Source: an uncultured Bacilli bacterium
GTDB taxonomy: Bacteria; Bacillota_I; Bacilli_A; RF39; UBA660
Direction of reading: 5' to 3'
NCBI GenBank assembly: GCA_934089255.1
Contig: CAKOJI010000026.1
Location: 1-15,178, forward strand
Length of the DNA: 15,178 nucleotides
Shown: piece by piece, positions 1-5,175 of the stretch
Layout: each line of letters opens with the position of its first letter
Numbering within the stretch: the stretch's first letter is position 1
Made by a program: the position numbers and the translations under genes
Notes under the pieces: model-generated
The model's input: only the letters and a program-made list of their open reading frames with translations
Told to the model about the DNA's origin: nothing
The model's database searches: none

Positions 1-2
1 AA

Positions 3-78
<76 letters not shown>

Positions 79-87
79 AATAAAAAA

Positions 88-164
88 TGGCGGTCCGTAC
101 GGGATTCGAACCCGTGATCTTCTGCGTGACAGGCAGACGTCATAGGCCTCTAGACTAACGGACC
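88..164 (-). tRNA. tRNA-Asp (GTC)
   Basis: Minus-strand cloverleaf with acceptor GGTCCGT/ACGGACC, anticodon loop CTGTCAC giving GTC, T-arm GGGTTCGAATCCC and encoded CCA. It lies 9 nt upstream (in transcription) of tRNA-Phe, so both come from one transcript processed at tRNA ends. Confidence 0.97.
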
Positions 165-166
165 AT

Positions 167-243
167 TGGTTGCGGGAGTAGGATTTGAACCTACGACCTC
201 TGGGTTATGAGCCCAGCGAGCTACCGAACTGCTCCATCCCGCG
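167..243 (-). tRNA. initiator tRNA-fMet (CAT)
   Basis: Minus-strand tRNA with anticodon CAT. Two hallmarks mark it as the initiator: the first base of the acceptor (C, in CGCGGGA) faces an A, giving an unpaired 1-72 position, and the anticodon stem ends in three consecutive G-C pairs (GGG/CCC). CCA is encoded. Only 2 nt separate it from tRNA-Asp. Confidence 0.96.
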
Positions 244-260
244 ATGAATATAAAATTAAT

Positions 261-351
261 TGGCGGAGAAAGAGGGATTCGAACCCCCGCGCCGTTGCCG
301 ACCTCCTGGTTTTCAAGACCAGTCCCTTCAACCGGACTTGGGTATTTCTCC
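261..351 (-). tRNA. tRNA-Ser (TGA)
   Basis: Minus-strand class II tRNA of 91 nt with acceptor GGAGAAA/TTTCTCC, anticodon loop CTTGAAA giving TGA, a long variable arm typical of serine tRNAs, and encoded CCA. It is the first gene of the leftward operon; the order Ser-fMet-Asp-Phe also occurs in Bacillus tRNA operons as I recall them. Confidence 0.96.
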
Positions 352-353
352 AT

Positions 354-371
354 TTGTTCTTCAAGGAACAA
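354..371 (-). other. Leader hairpin before tRNA-Ser
   Basis: An inverted repeat TTGTTC (6-nt loop) GAACAA ends 2 nt before the mature 5' end of tRNA-Ser. The predicted transcription start, about 7 nt after the -10 box, falls at roughly 369-371, so the transcript would start in or at this hairpin. It may protect the 5' end or place the RNase P site; function is inferred. Confidence 0.5.
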
Positions 372-375
372 GTTG

Positions 376-405
376 ATTATAGCATATAAAAATAAAATTA
401 GTCAA
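376..405 (-). promoter_or_regulatory. Promoter of leftward tRNA operon
   Basis: On the minus strand, -35 TTGACT (405-400) and -10 TATAAT (381-376) are separated by 18 nt, and the -10 is preceded by TG plus one base (extended -10). The region upstream is rich in A/T tracts that could act as an UP element. This is a strong housekeeping-type promoter driving tRNA-Ser, -fMet, -Asp and -Phe. Confidence 0.85.
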
Positions 406-494
406 CAAATTTTGGAAAAAAACATAAAAAAAGTGTAATTTTTTATAAAATTTTAACTTTTTTGCTATTTTTTTAAAAAAATTGAAAAAAAGTG

Positions 495-523
495 TTGATT
501 TAAATTAATTTTTGGGTTATACT
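495..523 (+). promoter_or_regulatory. Promoter of rightward tRNA operon
   Basis: -35 TTGATT (495-500) and -10 TATACT (518-523) with an ideal 17-nt spacer. The 30-40 nt upstream consist of A and T tracts, UP-element-like. Predicted start is near 529-531, exactly where an 18-bp palindrome begins. The stretch 406-494 between the two divergent promoters holds no gene; it is only A/T tract DNA. Confidence 0.85.
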
Positions 524-529
524 CAAATA

Positions 530-560
530 GTCTTAATTAATTAAGACGCCGAGTGGTGTC
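530..560 (+). promoter_or_regulatory. Two overlapping leader hairpins before tRNA-Leu
   Basis: A perfect 18-bp palindrome, GTCTTAATTAATTAAGAC (530-547), starts at the predicted transcription start. A second hairpin, GACGCC-GAGT-GGTGTC (545-560, one G-U pair), ends at the base before tRNA-Leu. They share GAC (545-547), so full pairing of one competes with the other. The palindrome could equally be a repressor operator in DNA. Structure is seen; function is inferred. Confidence 0.5.
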
Positions 561-649
561 GCCCAAGTGGCGGAACAGGTAGACGCACAGGACTTAAAAT
601 CCTGCGAGATTTAACCCTCGTGCCGGTTCAAGTCCGGCCTTGGGCACCA
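561..649 (+). tRNA. tRNA-Leu (TAA)
   Basis: Class II tRNA of 89 nt: acceptor GCCCAAG/CTTGGGC, anticodon loop CTTAAAA giving TAA, long paired variable arm (CGAG/CTCG), encoded CCA. First gene of the rightward operon. It reads TTA, by far the commonest Leu codon in the window's genes. Confidence 0.97.
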
Positions 650-672
650 TTTATTTGTTTAGAATATCTCTC

Positions 673-749
673 GGGCGATTAGCTCAGTTGGTTAGAGCAC
701 CTGCCTTACAAGCAGGGGGTCATAGGTTCGAGTCCTATATCGCCCACCA
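673..749 (+). tRNA. tRNA-Val (TAC)
   Basis: Cloverleaf with acceptor GGGCGAT/ATCGCCC, anticodon loop CTTACAA giving TAC, T-arm AGGTTCGAGTCCT and encoded CCA. 23 nt after tRNA-Leu in the same transcript. Confidence 0.97.
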
Positions 750-754
750 TTTTT

Positions 755-830
755 GCCGACATAGCGTAACTGGCAGCGCAACTGACTTGTAATCAGTAGG
801 TTGGGGGTTCGACTCCCTCTGTCGGCACCA
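755..830 (+). tRNA. tRNA-Thr (TGT)
   Basis: Cloverleaf with acceptor GCCGACA/TGTCGGC, anticodon loop CTTGTAA giving TGT and encoded CCA. The D-stem is GCGT/GCGC with a U-G closing pair rather than the common GCTC/GAGC, but it still pairs. 5 nt after tRNA-Val. Confidence 0.96.
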
Positions 831-836
831 CTTTTT

Positions 837-920
837 GGAGGGATAGCGAAGTGGTCAAACGCGGCAGACTGTAAATCTGTTCCTTCGGGTTCCATGGTTC
901 AAATCCATGTCCCTCCACCA
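837..920 (+). tRNA. tRNA-Tyr (GTA)
   Basis: Class II tRNA of 84 nt: acceptor GGAGGGA/TCCCTCC, anticodon loop CTGTAAA giving GTA, a variable arm of bacterial Tyr type and encoded CCA. 6 nt after tRNA-Thr. Confidence 0.96.
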
Positions 921-928
921 CTTTAGAT

Positions 929-1004
929 TGCCTCGTAGCCAAGTGGTAAGGCATCAGACTTTGACTCTGACATTCCGGTGGTTCGAACCCACCCGAGGCA
1001 GCCA
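929..1004 (+). tRNA. tRNA-Gln (TTG)
   Basis: Cloverleaf with acceptor TGCCTCG/CGAGGCA (the first pair T-A is usual for Gln), anticodon loop CTTTGAC giving TTG and encoded CCA. 8 nt after tRNA-Tyr. Confidence 0.96.
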
Positions 1005-1021
1005 TCTTAATTATTATATTC

Positions 1022-1097
1022 GTCTCGTTAGCTCAGTTGGTAGAGCATTTGACTTTTAATCAAAGGGTCATGCGTTCAAGTCGCATACGAGACACCA
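1022..1097 (+). tRNA. tRNA-Lys (TTT)
   Basis: Cloverleaf with acceptor GTCTCGT/ACGAGAC, anticodon loop CTTTTAA giving TTT and encoded CCA. It closes the six-tRNA rightward operon, 11 nt before its terminator. Confidence 0.97.
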
Positions 1098-1108
1098 GTT
1101 GAAATTTA

Positions 1109-1135
1109 AAGTTTGTGTAGTTCACAAGCTTTTTT
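1109..1135 (+). terminator. Intrinsic terminator of rightward tRNA operon
   Basis: Stem AAGTTTGTG / CACAAGCTT (9 bp, one G-U) around a TAGTT loop, followed by a T run to 1135. The stretch from 1136 to 1190 contains nothing recognisable. Confidence 0.9.
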
Positions 1136-1191
1136 CATGTTTTAAAATATGTAGTATCTTATATTAATTTTTAAATTAATAGTAATTATAT

Positions 1192-1216
1192 AAAAAAATC
1201 TAGTATATAACTAGAT
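1192..1216 (-). terminator. Intrinsic terminator of the 1218-1520 gene
   Basis: On the minus strand, ATCTAGT-TATAT-ACTAGAT (7-bp perfect stem, 5-nt loop) is followed by seven T. The hairpin begins 1 nt after the stop codon of the minus-strand gene. Confidence 0.8.
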
Positions 1217-1217
1217 A

Positions 1218-1520
1218 TTAATCTATCTTTTTAATGTTTATTATATCGTTTATGTTTATTAATTCATTATCTATTGTTATTAAATTAGTATTAGTTTTTC
1301 CTATTATAGTACATATTATATCTTTATCTTTTAAAGTTATATTAACTTTTGTTTTATAGATATAATCAGTAGATTTAAATATATTATCTATTTTTTTTAA
1401 TATTTCATATTTTGTATATTTTTTAGTATCTGTATTATTATTTTTAATAGTAATATATTCTTCGTTGTTATCTATTTTTTTATCAAAAGTATTTGTAAAT
1501 AAATCTGGTAATTTTTTCAT
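1218..1520 (-). CDS. Hypothetical 100-aa protein, possibly Sm-/YolD-like C-terminus
   Basis: I do not recognise the family. The ATG is preceded by AGGGTG 6 nt upstream, nearly the same start region as the CPBP gene (AAGGTG then AAAATATG), and the gene is followed directly by a terminator, so it is very likely real. Residues 1-50 are polar, Lys/Asn-rich and probably partly helical. Residues 56-98 alternate short hydrophobic strands with turns (around KVNITLKDKDIICTII and LITIDNELINI), ending in a DIINI motif. That pattern resembles small beta-barrel proteins such as Sm-like or the C-terminal part of YolD-like proteins, a weak guess. No signal peptide or membrane segment. It diverges from the SEDS gene across 57 nt; a sigma-E-like match (TATTATT, 13 nt, CATATATT) lies upstream but may be chance in such AT-rich DNA. 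Confidence 0.75.
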   Translation of the reverse strand: MKKLPDLFTNTFDKKIDNNEEYITIKNNNTDTKKYTKYEILKKIDNIFKSTDYIYKTKVNITLKDKDIICTIIGKTNTNLITIDNELININDIINIKKID

Positions 1521-1554
1521 ATTTTCACCCTAATAAAATATATGAATAATTTTT

Positions 1555-1560
1555 TATAAT
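1555..1560 (+). promoter_or_regulatory. Possible -10 box of the SEDS gene
   Basis: A perfect TATAAT lies 17 nt before the ATG at 1578, without a convincing -35 box. If used, the leader is only about 11 nt and contains no G at all, so no SD site exists. In DNA this AT-rich the match could be chance. Confidence 0.3.
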
Positions 1561-1577
1561 AATAACAAAATATTAAT

Positions 1578-2633
1578 ATGAGAAAGAATTTTATTAAATA
1601 TTTAATTTTAATTATTTTATTATGTTTAGTTGGTTTAACTGCTATTTATTTTTCTGGTAGTATAGTTAATAATAATATGTATTATTTTAAAAGACAGTTA
1701 ATATATTTTTTTGTTGGTTTATGTTTATTTTTCTTTTTTATATGTATAAATATAAAATTAATATATAAGTATAGTTTTTTAATATATATAGTTAATATTT
1801 TGCTTCTTTTTTATGTGTTATTTTTTGGTGATACTATAAATGGTAGTAAAAGTTGGATAAATTTATTTGGTGTTAGTTTACAACCTAGTGAGTTTGCTAA
1901 AATAGGTTTATTACTTTGTTTAGATAAATATATAAAAAGTAAGTATGGTTTTATTAAAAGTATTATTTTATTAATAGTTCCTAGTATTTTAACTTTTTTA
2001 CAACCAGATACTGGTACTGTAATATTTTATTTAGTAATATATTTTAGTATATTTATATCTCTTAGATTATCTAAGAAAGTATATATTTCTATATTTGGTT
2101 TATGTTTTATATTTATTGGAGTTTTTTTCTATTTATATTTTTTTCAGAGTGAATTATTTATTAAATATTTGGGTACTAATTTTTTTTATAGGATAGATAG
2201 GTTAATTAATTTTGCTAATAGTAGTGGGTATCAAATTAATAATGCTTTAATTGGTATAGGTAATGGAGGAGTTTTTGGTAATTTAGGTAAGTATGTTATT
2301 TATATACCAGAAGCGTTAACTGATTTTATGTTTGCAAATATATTAACTATGTTTGGTTTTGTTGGTGGTGTAGCAGTTATTATATTGTTTGTGTTAATAG
2401 ATATTTTACTTATTAAAGATATTTTTAATATTAAAAAACATAGATTTTATATTATTGGATTGTTTGGATTATTTTTATATCAACAAATTCAACATATATT
2501 TATGGATGTTGGTTTATTACCTATTACTGGTATAACATTACCTTTCATTAGTTATGGGGGTAGTAGTTTAATTAGTTATTTTATATTATTTGGTATTCTT
2601 ATGAATATAAAAAAGTATCGTTATGATACTTAG
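1578..2633 (+). CDS. SEDS peptidoglycan glycosyltransferase (FtsW/RodA/SpoVE family)
   Basis: Integral membrane polymerase that joins lipid II into glycan strands together with a class B penicillin-binding protein. The 351 residues hold about ten membrane segments. Family motifs: the GSKSWINL loop with Trp93, LQPSEFAK (101-108), QPDTGT (142-147), the GIGNGGVFG loop (226-234), IPEALTDFMFA (243-253) with Asp249 at the position taken as catalytic in RodA, and the C-terminal GITLPFISYGGSS (318-330). The Glu pair usually found shortly after the TDF motif is replaced by Leu-Thr. An in-frame stop at 1563 forces the start at 1578, yet no SD is present. Its last codons overlap the terminator and the 3' end of the convergent coat-like gene. 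Whether it serves division, elongation or spore cortex cannot be told from sequence. Confidence 0.93.
   Translation: MRKNFIKYLILIILLCLVGLTAIYFSGSIVNNNMYYFKRQLIYFFVGLCLFFFFICINIKLIYKYSFLIYIVNILLLFYVLFFGDTINGSKSWINLFGVSLQPSEFAKIGLLLCLDKYIKSKYGFIKSIILLIVPSILTFLQPDTGTVIFYLVIYFSIFISLRLSKKVYISIFGLCFIFIGVFFYLYFFQSELFIKYLGTNFFYRIDRLINFANSSGYQINNALIGIGNGGVFGNLGKYVIYIPEALTDFMFANILTMFGFVGGVAVIILFVLIDILLIKDIFNIKKHRFYIIGLFGLFLYQQIQHIFMDVGLLPITGITLPFISYGGSSLISYFILFGILMNIKKYRYDT
2609..2631 (-). terminator. Terminator of coat-like gene, inside the SEDS gene's 3' end
   Basis: On the minus strand AAGTATC-ATAAC-GATACTT (7-bp perfect stem) runs into a T run (complement of A 2609-2614). Its first arm overlaps the stop codon of the minus-strand gene. 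On the plus strand the same bases encode the last residues (KYRYDT) of the SEDS protein. Confidence 0.7.
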
Positions 2634-2845
2634 TAATAAGCCCCTCCTTGATAGTTATAAAAACCAGTTGGTCTATAATATGGGTTATATGGTTGATATG
2701 GTTGGTATGGGTATGGCGCTTGTGCTGGTGGGTTAACATATACTGGACGTGGGCGTGATACACCAACTATTCCTGCTCCTGCGAGACCACCTAATAAAAA
2801 TGGTACAAAGAATTGTCTATCTTCATATTGGTTATTATAATACAT
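2630..2845 (-). CDS. Small Tyr/Pro-rich spore-coat-like protein
   Basis: A 71-residue protein: a polar Tyr/Asn start (MYYNNQYEDR), a hydrophobic Gly-rich stretch (12-29, FFVPFLLGGLAGAGIVGV), then RPRPVYV and a tail of Tyr/Pro repeats (PYPYQPYQPYNPYYRP) ending Gly-Gly-Ala-Tyr-Tyr. Such composition recalls small coat or surface proteins of spore-forming Bacilli; no specific family can be named. The SD, AAAGGAG 7 nt before the ATG, is among the strongest in the window. Codon use differs from its neighbours: CCA, CGC, CGT, AAC and TAC are frequent where other genes use AGA, AAT and TAT, which suggests high expression or separate origin. Convergent with the SEDS gene, overlapping it by 4 nt. Its SD sits in a hairpin (2850-2883). 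Confidence 0.75.
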   Translation of the reverse strand: MYYNNQYEDRQFFVPFLLGGLAGAGIVGVSRPRPVYVNPPAQAPYPYQPYQPYNPYYRPTGFYNYQGGAYY

Positions 2846-2849
2846 AATA

Positions 2850-2890
2850 AAACTCCTTTCATATTATTATAATTAAGGAGTTTATTTTTT
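2850..2890. terminator. Bidirectional terminator-like hairpin holding the SD of the coat-like gene
   Basis: AAACTCCTT (2850-2858) pairs perfectly with AAGGAGTTT (2875-2883) around a 16-nt loop. Plus-strand transcripts would run on into ATTTTTTAA, terminator-like for readthrough from the SEDS gene. On the minus strand the hairpin begins 5 nt after the phosphoesterase stop and is followed by TTTTATT. It also contains the SD of the coat-like gene, and a minus-strand TATAAT (2871-2866) lies in the loop, which could be that gene's -10. A start just after it would drop the upstream arm and free the SD. Confidence 0.5.
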
Positions 2891-3734
2891 AATAGGCGTA
2901 TAACCTATATAAGTTAATACTTGGAGTACTATTAAATCTTAAGTTTAAACGTGTGGTTCCTATTCCATTTGAAACAAATATTATTTTATTATCAATATTG
3001 TAGTAATTATCGTAATATGTTTTTGCACCTACTGGTGTATATATTGGACCAATTAACGGAATTCTAACTTGACCGTTATGTGAGTGACCTGATAGAAGTA
3101 CATTAAATTTATAGTCTTTTATTTGGTTATATTCGTCTGGTTCGTGAGCTAATACTATTCTATATAAATTATCATCTTTATTTAATATTTCGTAATTTAC
3201 TTTTGTTTCGCTTTTGTCACTTAAACCTATTATACTAATTGGTGTTGTTAATTTATAATAGAGTAATTTTTCTTCATTATCTAATATAGTGAAGTTATTA
3301 TCCATTATTTTTTTGTATGTTTCTAAAGTTTTTATATCGTGATTTCCGGTTACAGCGAAGTTACCTAATTTTGAATTAATATTATTTAATATGTTTCTTA
3401 CTTCTTCTGTTTCTTTATCATTTAATTTTTTTGATTTATCTATTAAGTCTCCTGTAAAGAATACAATATCTGGATTTTGTTTATTTATTAAGTTAACTAT
3501 TTTGGTTAAATAATTTTTATCAACAACTGTTCCGTAGTGTACATCTGAAAAGTGTACTATTTTTAATCCGTCAAAACTATCTGGCATAGTGTTGTTTTCT
3601 ATTTTATATTCTTTAACTATTAAATGATATGGTTCTATGTAACGTGAATATATAAGTAGTAAGCCTATAATTAGTATAAAATATACTAAAATGGTATTTT
3701 TTTTATTAGTTTTGTTTTTATTATTTTTTTTCAT
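2889..3734 (-). CDS. Membrane-anchored metallophosphoesterase (YkuE/YaeI-like)
   Basis: A calcineurin-like phosphoesterase. After a basic N-terminus comes one membrane segment (14-30), then the enzyme domain. All metal-ligand motifs are present in order: FSDVH (62-66, Asp64 and His66), GDLID (95-99), GNHD (130-133), LAHEP with His197, and SGHSHNGQV (215-223). The C-terminal FVSNGIGTTRLNLRFNSTP matches the YkuE/YaeI branch, whose known substrates include lipid-linked phosphates; the substrate here is unknown. With a positive-inside topology the enzyme domain lies outside the membrane, by inference. The ATG overlaps the CPBP stop as ATGA with AAAGGAG upstream, so the two are translated together. 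Confidence 0.9.
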   Translation of the reverse strand: MKKNNKNKTNKKNTILVYFILIIGLLLIYSRYIEPYHLIVKEYKIENNTMPDSFDGLKIVHFSDVHYGTVVDKNYLTKIVNLINKQNPDIVFFTGDLIDKSKKLNDKETEEVRNILNNINSKLGNFAVTGNHDIKTLETYKKIMDNNFTILDNEEKLLYYKLTTPISIIGLSDKSETKVNYEILNKDDNLYRIVLAHEPDEYNQIKDYKFNVLLSGHSHNGQVRIPLIGPIYTPVGAKTYYDNYYNIDNKIIFVSNGIGTTRLNLRFNSTPSINLYRLYAY

Positions 3735-4375
3735 ATTACTCCTTTAAATAGTAGTACTATTATTACTGTTAAAGTATTATTTATGACGTGTAACAATATA
3801 TTATTAAATATATTATTAGTTTTTATATATGTTATACTGAATGTTAAACCTAGTATAAAGTATGGTATAAAGTATAATAATTCTATTAATTTAGTATTTG
3901 ATAATAAGTGTAGAGTAGAGAATATAATTGATGATATTATTATAAATATAGTGTTATTTTTTATTGCTTTTTTTAAGCTTAGTCTAAATATTATTTCTTC
4001 TATAAATGGTGTTAGTGTACACAACATTATTGAATATATTATTTTATTATTTAGTAATACTTTTCTATTTTCTAGTTCATTATTTGATATTCCATTTGGA
4101 ATGATTTTATAATTTATTATGTAGTTTGCTAATATCATTAGTGAAAAACCTATTAAAAAATATATTAATGATTTAAGTATATCTTTTTTATTTATTTTTT
4201 TTAAATCTTTTTTCAAATCATTTTTGTATATTATTATAAAATATATTGCTAATAATATATAAGTTATGAACAAAATAATCATATATTCTTTAGTATATGG
4301 TTTTTTATTTAATAGTAATGGAACTAAACTAGGAAATAAAATATATACTAATAAATTACTTATTGTTTTTTTCAT
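3731..4375 (-). CDS. CPBP-family intramembrane protease (Abi/CAAX-type)
   Basis: A 214-residue protein with about six membrane segments and the CPBP active-site motifs: EEIIFR (126-131, the EExxxR motif), STLH with His156, and the HVINN motif (196-200). These match the family of membrane metallo-endopeptidases related to Rce1, often involved in peptide maturation, immunity or surface-protein regulation. The natural substrate cannot be read from the sequence. The start has AAGGTG 5 nt before the ATG. It is the first gene of a two-gene leftward operon with the phosphoesterase, divergent from the Tad-like operon across 86 nt. Coupling to a phosphoesterase suggests a joint envelope role, which is inference. 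Confidence 0.88.
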   Translation of the reverse strand: MKKTISNLLVYILFPSLVPLLLNKKPYTKEYMIILFITYILLAIYFIIIYKNDLKKDLKKINKKDILKSLIYFLIGFSLMILANYIINYKIIPNGISNNELENRKVLLNNKIIYSIMLCTLTPFIEEIIFRLSLKKAIKNNTIFIIISSIIFSTLHLLSNTKLIELLYFIPYFILGLTFSITYIKTNNIFNNILLHVINNTLTVIIVLLFKGVI

Positions 4376-4391
4376 ATTTTCACCTTAATTA

Positions 4392-4400
4392 ATTTTAACA
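4392..4400 (-). promoter_or_regulatory. Extended -10 promoter of the CPBP-phosphoesterase operon
   Basis: On the minus strand TGTTAAAAT is a TGn-extended -10 (TAAAAT, one mismatch). No good -35 is visible. It is followed directly by TAATTAAGGTG, so the SD would sit at the very start of a leader of about 10 nt. Confidence 0.5.
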
Positions 4401-4428
4401 TATTTTTATTTTATTTTAAAGATGCATA

Positions 4429-4437
4429 TGTTATAAT
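4429..4437 (+). promoter_or_regulatory. Extended -10 promoter of the Tad-like operon
   Basis: TGTTATAAT: perfect TATAAT (4432-4437) with TG one base upstream; the -35 region is weak. TAATTAAGA follows. Predicted start near 4444 gives a leader of about 18 nt carrying the SD AAGGGTGG. It is the only clear promoter before the seven-gene run ending at 12317. Confidence 0.65.
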
Positions 4438-4461
4438 TAATTAAGATAAGGGTGGTAATTA

Positions 4462-5175
4462 ATGAACAAAGTAATTAATTCGTTATTATTTGTATTTATA
4501 TTTTTCTTTATGATAGTTAATGTTAATGCAGAATGTAGTTATCAAGAGAGAAAGAGTTTATTAAATGATGCTAAGAGTGTTGATATTTCTGTTAGCCCTA
4601 AAGAACAATTAATTGAAAGTGATAATATTGTTGATTCAAATGGGCAAGGAGTTCCGTATGAAAGAATTGAATATTCATTTGATTTTATAATTGCTAACCT
4701 ACCAAATACACTTTTTATTAAATATTATACAGATTTTGATGAACCAGAAAACTATATTGATGAAAGTAATTTAAATGATGGTATATTTACTTTTAATGAT
4801 AATAATTTTACTTCTTTTAAAACTTATTATTTTGAATTTAGGTCTAATAATAATAATTGTGCGGGTGAAATTTTTTATACTAAAAAGATAGTAAAACCTA
4901 AGTATAATAATTATTCTGGTTATGCAGCTTGTTCAGATGAAAATTTTAGTAAAACAAAATATTGTGAGAAATTTATAACTAAAGATTTGAATATAAATGA
5001 AGAACAATTTTTTAAACTATATAATGATAGTCTTACAAAAAATAATAAGAGTAATGTTGATAAAAATGATAAAAGTTTTATAAAAAAATATTGGTATGTT
5101 TTATTAATTTTAATTATTATTCCTTTAATTATAATTAGTATTATATTAATTAGTAGGAAGAGAAGTGAATTATAA
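4462..5175 (+). CDS. Secreted type I membrane protein of the Tad-like locus
   Basis: Family not recognised by name. The 237 residues begin with a signal peptide (hydrophobic 7-20, likely cleavage after VNA, leaving Glu24-Cys25), then an extracellular region of about 185 residues and a C-terminal membrane segment (about 209-230) with a basic cytoplasmic tail (SRKRSEL). Four Cys remain after cleavage (25, 133, 157, 168), enough for two disulfides. The middle (65-145) looks beta-rich and could be an Ig-like fold, ending in KPKYNNYSGY, followed by a Cys-bearing helical part. It heads the operon and its stop overlaps the next start by one base (TAATG). It may anchor or chaperone the large secreted protein encoded next, which lacks its own anchor. 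SD AAGGGTGG, 7 nt before the ATG. Confidence 0.85.
   Translation: MNKVINSLLFVFIFFFMIVNVNAECSYQERKSLLNDAKSVDISVSPKEQLIESDNIVDSNGQGVPYERIEYSFDFIIANLPNTLFIKYYTDFDEPENYIDESNLNDGIFTFNDNNFTSFKTYYFEFRSNNNNCAGEIFYTKKIVKPKYNNYSGYAACSDENFSKTKYCEKFITKDLNINEEQFFKLYNDSLTKNNKSNVDKNDKSFIKKYWYVLLILIIIPLIIISIILISRKRSEL

Noticed and set aside
150..438. Open frames of 60-73 codons on both strands over the leftward tRNAs
   Set aside because: They read through tRNA-Asp, -fMet and -Ser and the tRNA promoter, and have no credible SD; they are artefacts of structured RNA genes.
692..1005. Two minus-strand open frames (67 and 70 codons) over the rightward tRNA cluster
   Set aside because: They are antisense to tRNA-Val through tRNA-Gln; resemblance of such peptides to database proteins usually comes from mis-annotated tRNA regions.
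3783..4112. A 109-codon plus-strand frame
   Set aside because: Antisense to the well-supported CPBP protease gene, with no SD; a shadow of a low-complexity AT-rich gene.
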